This document shows, piece after piece, positions 9,521 to 16,266 of a stretch of 41,536 nt of DNA. Positions within the stretch are counted from its first letter, which is position 1; each line of letters begins with the position of its first letter. The stretch is from Pseudomonadota bacterium (GTDB lineage Bacteria; Verrucomicrobiota; Verrucomicrobiia; Limisphaerales; SXTU01), in NCBI GenBank assembly GCA_009924135.1, contig RFSE01000034.1:1-41536 (forward strand), in the 5' to 3' direction. A model generated the notes under the pieces. That model made no database searches. It was not told the origin of the DNA and saw only the letters and a program-made list of their open reading frames with translations. The position numbers and the translations under genes are program-made.

Positions 9521-9758
9521 GTTTCTTTCGGGGGAGGCGGAGTGCGCGGGCGTGCTTCAAAATTTCGGCGAAGTTCAGCGGCACCTCTGCAATGCTGGGC
9601 ACATGGGCGAAGATGGACGCCTCCCGGTTGGCCTCGGCGGCGGTCAGTTCGCCGCGGGCGACGCGGGCGCTGAGGGCGAGACGCTCCTGATGCTCCTGCT
9701 CCTTGAACGCGTTCCATTCTTTCTCCGTGAGATAAATCACTTCGCCTTTGGTCTTCAT
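9486..9758 (-). CDS. Antitoxin-like small protein paired with nucleotidyltransferase
   Basis: A 90-residue charged protein, mostly Glu/Lys/Ala helices (TEKEWNAFKEQEHQERLALSARVARGELTAAEANREA) with a basic C-terminus (RLPRKKHGRRATK). It overlaps the nucleotidyltransferase gene by 35 bp, a typical antitoxin-toxin arrangement with the small gene first. Its ATG overlaps the stop of a 34-codon mini-ORF as ATGA. I recognise no named antitoxin family; the role is inferred from size, charge, order and overlap. The first residues (KGEVIYLTEKEW) could form a short strand followed by a helix. Confidence 0.65.
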   Translation of the reverse strand: MKTKGEVIYLTEKEWNAFKEQEHQERLALSARVARGELTAAEANREASIFAHVPSIAEVPLNFAEILKHARALRLPRKKHGRRATKAVRI

Positions 9759-9859
9759 GCGGACACCATAACGGATGAGGTGCGGTCTGTCGAGTTCACC
9801 GGACGGGGCGCGTTGACCTCAAGCAGGTGGATTTTCTTGGGCAGTTCGCAGGGGATCAT
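9755..9859 (-). pseudogene. 34-codon mini-ORF starting with a duplicated DUF58 5' end
   Basis: ATG at 9859, TGA at 9757-9755. The first 34 nt match the first 34 nt of the DUF58 gene (8627-8594) except for three transitions. The encoded start MIPCELPKKIHLLE parallels MIPRELLKKIRQIE of DUF58. The ATG overlaps the lipoprotein stop and the TGA overlaps the antitoxin-like ATG, both as ATGA. It is either a fossil of the DUF58 start left by insertion of the module or a coupling leader peptide. Confidence 0.75.
9826..9859 (-). repeat. Direct repeat copy B (duplicated DUF58 start)
   Basis: Second copy of the 34-nt DUF58 start, located directly after the lipoprotein stop codon. Weaker similarity continues for about 15 nt beyond it. 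Confidence 0.85.
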
Positions 9860-10383
9860 TTTGCGGGTTCAAAAAAGCTTCCATTCCATTCAAAGACCGA
9901 TTTATGGGGGCCGAATGACATCGGATAGCCTGTGACAATAATTAGTTTCCCGAGGTGCCTTTTCACCTCATAGCCGCTACCATCACAAATCCCAATAAGT
10001 TCGAAACTATCCGTCAAGTTCAGCAAACTGCGATCACTGTTGTGTGAACGCAGAATGTAAAATTCACCGTAACCCGCAGCGCCACGATTCGGATGCTCGA
10101 AAATATGTATAAAAGACATTCCTTTTGAAAACGTTGGAACCGCCTTATACCGGTCCTTGGCGAGGCTATTGTTGAAAATCCAAGCACCATCTTCCGACGC
10201 CTCAGGGAACCCTTTTGCCAAGGACAAGGCGAACTCACGTCGATTTCCAAACTTTTGGGGCAAAGAAACCACTCCACCGTCGTATTCGCCCTGAAATCTC
10301 CTGGAAACTCGTTCATCAGGAACGCACCCAGTCCATGGCAAGAGCGCAAGGAGTGCAAAATGAAGTTGGACTTTAATTTCCAT
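9856..10383 (-). CDS. Putative lipoprotein in the MoxR-DUF58 operon
   Basis: A 175-residue protein beginning MEIKVQLHFALLALLPWTGC, a lipoprotein signal peptide ending in a lipobox-like LPWTGC with the cysteine at about residue 20. The mature part is soluble (EYDGGVVSLPQKFGNRREF...) with no family I recognise. ATG 10383 was chosen because it begins the signal peptide; an upstream in-frame ATG would overlap the moxR 3' end. It lies 34 bp after moxR, and its TGA overlaps the duplicated DUF58 start. The base composition is noticeably more AT-rich than moxR, hinting at weaker constraint or a different history. Confidence 0.75.
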   Translation of the reverse strand: MEIKVQLHFALLALLPWTGCVPDERVSRRFQGEYDGGVVSLPQKFGNRREFALSLAKGFPEASEDGAWIFNNSLAKDRYKAVPTFSKGMSFIHIFEHPNRGAAGYGEFYILRSHNSDRSLLNLTDSFELIGICDGSGYEVKRHLGKLIIVTGYPMSFGPHKSVFEWNGSFFEPAK

Positions 10384-10417
10384 GATCGGCAGGCGGATGC
10401 GCCGAACGTAACTCGCT

Positions 10418-11407
10418 TCACGGCACCGGCAACTCATCAAAAATCTTCTGGATCACCGTCTCGCTGGTCTTGTCCTCGGCCTCGGCCTCGTAAGTGATGG
10501 CGACGCGGTGTCGCAGCACATCCATGCCGATGCTCTTCACGTCCTGCGGGGTCACGTAGCCGCGGCCCTTGAGGAAGGCGTAGGCCTTCGCGGCCAGGGC
10601 GAGCGAGATGGTCGCGCGCGGCGAGGCACCGAGTTGGATGAAGTCCTTCACGTTGATCTTGTACTTGGCCGGGTCGCGCGTGGCGCACACGAGGTCCACA
10701 ATGTAGTCCTTCACCTTGTCATCCACGTAGATTTCGTTGATGACCTGGCGGGCGGCAAGGATGGTCTTCGCCTCGACCACCGGCTTGGCCGAAGGCAGGC
10801 CGCTGGTGCGGGCCATGAGGTCGAGGATTTGCCGCTCCTCGTCCCGTGAAGGGTAGCCGATCTTTAGCTTCAACATGAAGCGGTCCACCTGCGCCTCGGG
10901 CAGCGGATAGGTGCCTTCCTGCTCAATGGGGTTCTGCGTGGCCAGCACGAGGAAGGGCTCCTCCAGCTTGTAGGAGTTGTCTCCGATGGTGACCTGTTTC
11001 TCCTGCATCGCCTCGAGCAACGCGCTCTGCACCTTGGCGGGCGCGCGGTTGATTTCGTCGGCGAGGACGAGGTTGGCGAAGATCGGGCCTTTGCGCGTGG
11101 TGAAGCCGCCGGACTGCGGGTTGTAAATCTGCGTGCCGATGACGTCGGCAGGCAGCATGTCCGGCGTGAACTGGAGCCGGGAAAACTTAACGCTCAAACA
11201 TTGCGAAAGCGTCTTTACGGACAGGGTTTTTGCCAGGCCGGGGACGCCTTCCAGCAGCACGTGCCCGTTGGCGAGCAGGCCGATGGTGAGTCGCTCGACG
11301 AGGTATTTCTGGCCGATGACGACCTTGTTCAGCTCGGCGAAGAGCGTGGGGACGAAGGCGGCGGCCTTTTGGACTTCTTCGTTGATCGCGGAGATGCCGG
11401 TGTTCAT
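10418..11407 (-). CDS. MoxR-family AAA+ ATPase
   Basis: A 329-residue AAA+ ATPase. Walker A GVPGLAKT is at residues 54-61, Walker B LVLADE with D117/E118, and sensor 1 is LVLATQNP followed by IEQEGTYPLPEAQVDRF, the MoxR signature. MoxR ATPases are proposed to remodel or mature partner proteins carrying vWA/MIDAS domains; the expected partner is the DUF58 protein downstream on the same strand. It is the first gene of this operon. Length and motifs are complete. Confidence 0.95.
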   Translation of the reverse strand: MNTGISAINEEVQKAAAFVPTLFAELNKVVIGQKYLVERLTIGLLANGHVLLEGVPGLAKTLSVKTLSQCLSVKFSRLQFTPDMLPADVIGTQIYNPQSGGFTTRKGPIFANLVLADEINRAPAKVQSALLEAMQEKQVTIGDNSYKLEEPFLVLATQNPIEQEGTYPLPEAQVDRFMLKLKIGYPSRDEERQILDLMARTSGLPSAKPVVEAKTILAARQVINEIYVDDKVKDYIVDLVCATRDPAKYKINVKDFIQLGASPRATISLALAAKAYAFLKGRGYVTPQDVKSIGMDVLRHRVAITYEAEAEDKTSETVIQKIFDELPVP

Positions 11408-11660
11408 GTCGGGTCAAGGTTACCCGGCAAATGACAGCGGAGGAAGCCTGCGCGTTCGGAAAAATTGGCAGAGAGAAGCTGCGGGAGGCACGGGAAAGTC
11501 ACGGGGAGCAGGTCTGCCCCGGAGAAAAGCGGCGGAGGGCCGCCGCACTCCAGGACGCTATCGCGCTCTACCGGCCTGCAGAAGTCGCGCCAGCGTCCTG
11601 GACTGCGCCAGCCCTCTGGCGCTTTCTATGTGGTATCGTGGTCATTGGTTAATCCTACCC
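11408..11660. other. Intergenic gap moxR / enolase-family gene
   Basis: No convincing gene. The gap holds the upstream region of moxR (read leftward) and a large imperfect inverted repeat at 11526-11625. Short open frames here are not supported. Confidence 0.6.
11526..11625. repeat. 100-bp inverted-repeat element with 41-nt arms
   Basis: Arms 11526-11566 and 11585-11625 pair at 33 of 41 positions around an 18-nt loop. The core CCAGGACGCT / AGCGTCCTGG is perfect. Half-element-like sequences (GGCGCAGTCCAAGACG) occur at about 35945-35965, and a more distant relative near 17510-17540. Confidence 0.75.
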
Positions 11661-13088
11661 TCAACCCGCCACCAAGTCCGCTCGCACCGGAATTTCCTTC
11701 ACCCGATAGCCAAAGCCACTGCCGCCCAGCGTGCTTAAATCCACCTCGCCGTTGCGCCGCTGATACAGGCCCGGGTGGACGGTCGCCTCCAACCGCGAGG
11801 CTTCGGGGTAAAACTGCATCGCGTTGGTCTCCACGCCCATGATCGTGCCGGCGTGGGCGGCCAGCAGGACGTGCGGGACCTGGGCGAGCATCGGGTTCGT
11901 CAGGTCCTGCACCATGAGGGTCATCCCGTGGGCCTTGGCCCAGCACAGCGAGAGAAGCGCCCCCGTCTGCGTCTTGCAGGTCTTGAGCGCCACGCCCGTC
12001 CAGCCCAGTTCGCGACCAAGGGCGACGTGTTTCCAATCATGGGCCGACTCGTCGAGGAAGAGCGGCTTCCGCGCGCTGACGCTGTGCGTGTCGATGCGGT
12101 GCTTCTCCAGTTCGTACGGAAACGGCTGCTCCACGTAGAGCAGCATCCCGTAGATGCGCGGCTGCTCGTCGCGCAGACGGTCGAGAATTTCGTTCACGTA
12201 GGCCGGATCGTGGACCGTGCAGTTAAAATCCGCCGTGAGCCATACGACGCCTTCCTCGATGCTCATCTGGCCGATCTTCACCGTTCGCGCGTAATCCCAC
12301 GCCCCATCGGTGCCGCGCAGTTTGATCTTCAGGCACTTCAAGCCGTCGCGGCGAATCCAGTCACGCAGCAGGACCGGGTAGCCATCGTTCGGCTCGGTAC
12401 CTTTCAACTCGCTCGCATCAATGGGATCAACTCCGCCGACCAGGTGCCACGCGCGCAACCGATCCGGCCGCTTCGCCACGAAGAAGTCTGTCGGGTACTT
12501 GCCCGCAAACGACACCCCCGCACCCGCCGCCGGGGTAAGGAAGTCTGCGAGCGTGCGCGACATCCAGGGCGCACGGTAAGTATCGTAAACGGGCACGCCA
12601 TGCAGATTCCCATACGCATCATGCACTGCGATGTCGAACAGCGAGCAGCAAACCAACGCCCCCAACCAAGGCATCGGCTCCGCCGCATTCTGACTCCCGA
12701 CTTCTGACTTCTGACTCCCTCCCCGATCCGCATTGAACTCGTTCAACAACCTCGGCAGTTCGTGCTCCTGAAAATCGTAGCCCACTTCCATCGGATGACC
12801 GGTGGCCGGGAACTTCGCCCACGCCACTGCGAGCCGGCGGCAGAACTCCTTCATCGCTTCGTGTCGGGCCTCGTAACTCAGGGTGCTCGGCCACACCCAC
12901 GTCACCGAGAGCGGGGTCTCGCCCCAGCCCTCGGCCTCGCGGCCCTGGGTATCGCGCACGGTCACGCGGACACGCGCACAGGTGACGTAGCTCACCGTCT
13001 CGCCGCCGAACTTGAGCGGCATGCGCGTGTGGACGGGCAGGAAATACAACGTGGCGGACGTGCAACGGATATCGGTCGGTTTGCTCAC
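11661..13088 (-). CDS. Enolase-superfamily enzyme (mandelate racemase/muconate lactonizing type)
   Basis: A 475-residue (beta/alpha)8 enzyme. The N-terminal capping domain ends near residue 200. The barrel shows LKIKLRG (KxK base motif), WLTADFNC (first metal Asp), YVEQPF (metal Glu), FLDESAHDW (third acidic ligand) and GVALKTCKTQTGA (distal Lys). These are the enolase-superfamily catalytic elements; reactions range over racemisation, epimerisation and dehydration, and the substrate is not predictable. GTG 13088 was chosen because it is preceded by AGGA with eight nt spacing and gives the typical opening SKPTDIR...YFLPVHTRMPLKFG. A 28-nt block of heptamer repeats (12692-12719) is read in frame as SQKSEVGSQN between the cap and barrel regions. 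Confidence 0.88.
   Translation of the reverse strand: MSKPTDIRCTSATLYFLPVHTRMPLKFGGETVSYVTCARVRVTVRDTQGREAEGWGETPLSVTWVWPSTLSYEARHEAMKEFCRRLAVAWAKFPATGHPMEVGYDFQEHELPRLLNEFNADRGGSQKSEVGSQNAAEPMPWLGALVCCSLFDIAVHDAYGNLHGVPVYDTYRAPWMSRTLADFLTPAAGAGVSFAGKYPTDFFVAKRPDRLRAWHLVGGVDPIDASELKGTEPNDGYPVLLRDWIRRDGLKCLKIKLRGTDGAWDYARTVKIGQMSIEEGVVWLTADFNCTVHDPAYVNEILDRLRDEQPRIYGMLLYVEQPFPYELEKHRIDTHSVSARKPLFLDESAHDWKHVALGRELGWTGVALKTCKTQTGALLSLCWAKAHGMTLMVQDLTNPMLAQVPHVLLAAHAGTIMGVETNAMQFYPEASRLEATVHPGLYQRRNGEVDLSTLGGSGFGYRVKEIPVRADLVAG
12692..12719. repeat. Four tandem 7-nt units inside the enolase-family gene
   Basis: GACTCCC GACTTCT GACTTCT GACTCCC, 28 nt in total. It lies inside the coding sequence and adds a non-conserved, Ser/Gln-rich peptide without breaking the frame. 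Confidence 0.85.
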
Positions 13089-13149
13089 GCGGGAAATCCT
13101 AATCCGGCTCGTAAGCCTAATCCCAATCCTTTTTGCGAGGTGCTGTTGC

Positions 13150-14007
13150 TCAGGGCACCGCTTTTGGCGGAGGCTTATTGGTAGCAGCAAAGCTTTCGAG
13201 TATCGCAACGATGGCCGGGGCGTTGGTCTTGGAAAGCACTTCAAGGTTACTTTTGGCATGGACGAGCACGGTGTATCCCGAACCGTCAGCCAACGTCCAA
13301 TCCGCACCATTCTCCAGAAGGAACTGAACCAGGCCCAGCCTATCGAATTTTACAGCCCATGAAAGCGCCGTACTTCCATCATGACTCCTCGCGTTTATTG
13401 GGACTCCGCATTGCAGCAGGAACCGATGCATCTCAAGCTCCTGAGGTTTGAATGCTGCATAGTGGAAGAGTGTATGGCCAGTCTCGGGGTCTTGAAGATT
13501 TAGCCTAACACCATGTTTGGTTAACGTCGTTAGGAAACTGGTATCGCCCAGTGTGACCATCGAGACGAAGGCAAGCGGGATGTAGCCTTTCGGGCGGAGG
13601 TTCGCGTCTGCCCCTGCCTCTGCGAGAAATTTTGCCGTGCTTAGATTGGTACGAATCACAGCCAGAAAGAGCGCTGATGTCTTGGCCATTTCCATTGCCT
13701 CGAAACTTTCGGGACCCATGTCTTCCGTGGATTCAAACCATGACCAGCCAAAGCGCCCGGCTGCTTGACGAAGCGAATGGATAACAGCGGCGCTCTGATT
13801 GACGCTGTTGATAACTTTTGGATGCGCAGCGATAACGCGCTTTGCGGAAACTTCATCCCCATTGAAGGCCGCCCGTCGCAACTCTTCGCCGTAACTGCCC
13901 CCGATGTTTCGCCAGGCATCCCATGTCGTCAGCACAAGCAACACCGCGACGACCATTGCAGCCGGCCAAAACTTGCGGCGCGGAGGTGTTGGCGATGGCT
14001 CAGTCAC
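13150..14007 (-). CDS. Membrane-anchored ankyrin-repeat protein
   Basis: A 285-residue protein with a short proline-rich cytoplasmic start (MTEPSPTPPRRK), one transmembrane helix at about 14-29 and an ankyrin-repeat body. Recognisable repeats include ALFLAVIRTNLSTAKFLAEAGADANLR, GHTLFHYAA...MHRFLLQCGVPINAR and STALSWAVKFDRLGLVQFLLENGADW. Ankyrin repeats mediate protein binding; the partner is unknown. The composition is less GC-rich than the flanking genes. It is co-oriented with the TPR gene upstream (18-bp gap) and the enolase-family gene downstream (61-bp gap). Confidence 0.85.
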   Translation of the reverse strand: MTEPSPTPPRRKFWPAAMVVAVLLVLTTWDAWRNIGGSYGEELRRAAFNGDEVSAKRVIAAHPKVINSVNQSAAVIHSLRQAAGRFGWSWFESTEDMGPESFEAMEMAKTSALFLAVIRTNLSTAKFLAEAGADANLRPKGYIPLAFVSMVTLGDTSFLTTLTKHGVRLNLQDPETGHTLFHYAAFKPQELEMHRFLLQCGVPINARSHDGSTALSWAVKFDRLGLVQFLLENGADWTLADGSGYTVLVHAKSNLEVLSKTNAPAIVAILESFAATNKPPPKAVP

Positions 14008-14025
14008 GCAACCTCCTCCTTCAGG

Positions 14026-14910
14026 CTACTTCTTCTCCGCCTTCCGCAAAATCTCTGCGTGGACGCGGGCCACGTCGCCCATGTAGCCGTTCTGGTCGGC
14101 GCGTTCAGCGGCCTTGAAGATGTATTCGCGGGCCTGCTTCGCGTCGCCGAGGGCCTCGAAGTAGATGCCAAGGTAGAGGTTCGCGTAGAACATCGGCTCG
14201 CCGGAGCGGGTCTCGGCGGGCGCGGCCTGGGCGGCGGCGAGCACGTCGGCGGGCTTGGCCTTGCCGCCGAAGAGTTGGTGGACCTGCGCCATCGGCACCC
14301 GGCTGTCACCCTCGATGGGGATGAGCCCCTTCTTCGCGGACTCCAGACCGTCCGCCCGCGCGGCGCACAGGAAATGCCACACGGCGTTCTCCACGTCGCT
14401 GGAATTCACGGTCTGGTGGATCTCGAACTGCTCCTTGCCATCCTTGAACCGACCCGCGTAATAGAGCGCGATGCCCCGCTGCCAGTGGTGCGGCTTCTGC
14501 TGCGGCACAAGTTCGAGGAACTTGTCAAAGTCCGCAATGGACTCGGCCATCTTGCCAATCTTGAAGTAAGCCTCGCCGCGCGCCTCCCAGCCGTTCGGTG
14601 ACTTGGGTTCGAGCTTGATGACTTCGGACAGGTCGGCGACGGCCTTGGCGTGCTGGCGCTGGGTTACATACAACTGCGCCCGCAGGAACCAGCCGGACGT
14701 CTGCTTCGGCGCGGCCTCGGTGAGCTGCGTGGCGAAGTCGATGGCCTTGCCGACATCACCTTTGCGATAGGCTTCGATGGCCTGCTTGGCGATGGCAGCG
14801 GTGTCCTTGTCCTCGGCTTGGAGTGGAACCCCAAGCAGGCATAACAAAACAACGCAGCAGACGGCCAGCCGTGATGAAAACGTAAGAACGCCATGGCCGC
14901 TCTCCCTCAC
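14026..14910 (-). CDS. Exported TPR-repeat protein; start within a palindromic element
   Basis: A 294-residue protein if started at GTG 14910: a short charged leader, a hydrophobic signal segment (LAVCCVVLLCLLGVPLQA), then tetratricopeptide repeats (AKQAIEAYRKGDVGKAIDFATQL, WFLRAQLYVTQRQHAKAVADLSEVI, WEARGEAYFKIGKMAESIADFDKFL). TPR proteins scaffold complexes; this one is likely periplasmic. The frame stays open upstream to ATG 15090, but that extra region is just the translated repeat element (LPHPGPLPLGEGE...SLSQRERAGVRES). The GTG lies in the element's left arm, with GAGAGGG a few nt upstream as a possible Shine-Dalgarno, so the repeat seems to have supplied the initiation region. Confidence 0.82.
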   Translation of the reverse strand: MRESGHGVLTFSSRLAVCCVVLLCLLGVPLQAEDKDTAAIAKQAIEAYRKGDVGKAIDFATQLTEAAPKQTSGWFLRAQLYVTQRQHAKAVADLSEVIKLEPKSPNGWEARGEAYFKIGKMAESIADFDKFLELVPQQKPHHWQRGIALYYAGRFKDGKEQFEIHQTVNSSDVENAVWHFLCAARADGLESAKKGLIPIEGDSRVPMAQVHQLFGGKAKPADVLAAAQAAPAETRSGEPMFYANLYLGIYFEALGDAKQAREYIFKAAERADQNGYMGDVARVHAEILRKAEKK

Positions 14911-15037
14911 CCCTGCCCTCTCCCGCTGGGAGAGTGAGTCACACAGCCCGCGTTGGTTGGCAATAGCTGCCCCGCTTGTCCTAAGCGGCGACGAACGCTC
15001 ACCCTCTCCCAGCGGGAGAGGGCCGGGGTGAGGGAGA
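14901..15037. repeat. Palindromic repeat element, copy 1
   Basis: Arms 14901-14934 and 15004-15037 pair at 33 of 34 positions; the middle is about 70 nt. Each arm contains the inner palindrome CTCCCGCTGGGAG. The left arm is identical over 34 nt to the left arm of copy 2 inside uvrC (22272-22305). It resembles widespread bacterial repeats whose translation reads LPHPNPLPLGEG. No transposase is present, so it is a MITE- or REP-like non-autonomous element by inference. Confidence 0.9.
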
Positions 15038-15111
15038 ACGCATCCGGAGTCGGACGCGCGCACGAGGGGACTGGGCATGGATGGTTTCATGGAATGCGGG
15101 TGTACTGCGGT

Positions 15112-15909
15112 TTACTTGGCAGCGGGTTTGCCCGCATCCGCCGCAGCGGTGGTGGTGACGAACTTGAGCCGGCAATAGTCCTCATACCGGTGGTAGCTCT
15201 GGGCCGTGAGGGGCGCGCAGCTCGTCAAGTCAGGAGCGTCGAAGTTCTTCGAGTAATCGTAACGGCACAAGGCGAAACGCCAGATGTCGCCCACCTTCGG
15301 CCCGCCCCCGGTGCGGTTAAAATCCTTCCAGGGAATGCGACCCTCGACGGACCAGCCCTTGTCCGTGTCGCGCCAGTCGTTCAAGGTGCCTTGCAGGAGC
15401 ACCGCCGTCTTCACGTTGAACTTCCAATCCTCCGCCGAACTGAGCGCCCGCCGCATCCCGCCCGCGCCGCGTGACGGGAGGAACGTGTGGAAATGCGCAT
15501 TGAGCGGGTTGAACTGGAACTCGTAGTAGGCCAGCGAAGTCTCGCTCGGCTTGAAGAACAGCTCGAAGACATCGTTGTCCCAGAGGTGGCCATTGGTCTG
15601 GCGCTCGTCGGCGTAGAGATCGGCGTCCTCCATCTCGGCGTGGAAGTAAATGTATTCATCGTCCCACAGCAGCCGCGCCTTGGTCTTGGTCTTGCCGGGC
15701 CGGTTCGCCCAGAACGCGACGAAGGAGTCGATGACCAAGGCCTTGGCCCAGGCGGGTTCATCCGCCTTGCCATCCAGCTTGATCGGTCCCGTGGCCCGCG
15801 GGCACTCGTAGTAATCAGGAATGGTGAGGCGGTCGACCGCAGAGGCCACACAGGCAAGCGTAAGCAGCCCGTAAACGAGCCCGCGACAGCAGTGGGTGAT
15901 GGCGTTCAT
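15112..15909 (-). CDS. Exported CBM9/DOMON-like carbohydrate-binding protein
   Basis: A 265-residue protein with an N-terminal signal segment (GLVYGLLTLACVASA) followed by a family-9-like carbohydrate-binding domain: DGKADEPAWAKA, ARLLWDDEYIYFHAEMEDADL, LWDNDVFELFFKP, YYEFQFNPLNAH, GWSVEGRIPWKDF and WRFALCRYDYS. These are the conserved strands of CBM9 domains found in xylanases and in stand-alone secreted proteins of this phylum. Role inferred: binding of a soluble or insoluble glycan outside the cytoplasm. No catalytic domain is attached. The C-terminal TTTAAADAGKPAAK tail is low complexity. Confidence 0.88.
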   Translation of the reverse strand: MNAITHCCRGLVYGLLTLACVASAVDRLTIPDYYECPRATGPIKLDGKADEPAWAKALVIDSFVAFWANRPGKTKTKARLLWDDEYIYFHAEMEDADLYADERQTNGHLWDNDVFELFFKPSETSLAYYEFQFNPLNAHFHTFLPSRGAGGMRRALSSAEDWKFNVKTAVLLQGTLNDWRDTDKGWSVEGRIPWKDFNRTGGGPKVGDIWRFALCRYDYSKNFDAPDLTSCAPLTAQSYHRYEDYCRLKFVTTTAAADAGKPAAK

Positions 15910-15992
15910 CCGCGCAGAGTAGGAATCCCGCCCCTCCGCGTAAACCGCGAAGTTGACGGGAACCAGTCATTCAAACCTATCCCCGAAGAGAA

Positions 15993-16118
15993 AACCGCGG
16001 ATAACGCGGATGGCACGGATAATGAACCGGTTGCGCAAGCTCGCCATCGGCTGGCTTGGTTCCCCATCGCAGCGTTGGAAAGCCCTTCCCATCCGTGGTA
16101 TCCGCGAAATCCGCGGTT
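15993..16118. repeat. Inverted repeat with CGCGGAT units
   Basis: Arms 15993-16020 and 16091-16118 pair at 24 of 28 positions. Each arm is built from near-repeats of CGCGGAT/CACGGAT spaced nine nt apart. Confidence 0.75.
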
Positions 16119-16153
16119 CTACTACGCACTTCGGGTTAAACCGCAACCAGATT

Positions 16154-16181
16154 TGTCAGAAAGATGGGGTCAGAAAAATTG
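16154..16181. repeat. 28-nt block of two GTCAGAAA 14-mers
   Basis: TGTCAGAAAGATGG followed by GGTCAGAAAAATTG. A close relative occurs at 30228-30255, with an inverted partial copy at 30274-30285. Confidence 0.75.
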
Positions 16182-16266
16182 GGAAGCCGGAGTTTTCCGA
16201 CCTCTGCACCGTCCCGCCTCTGCGGTGCAAAATAGTTTCATTACTGAGCCCCCTCGCCCCTCACCC

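Larger units (their letters stand above)
15910..16266. other. Intergenic region with two repeat types
   Basis: No credible gene. It contains an inverted repeat with arms at 15993-16020 and 16091-16118, and a 28-nt GTCAGAAA-type block at 16154-16181. Longer open frames across it are explained by GC bias and antisense reading of the neighbouring genes. Confidence 0.65.
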
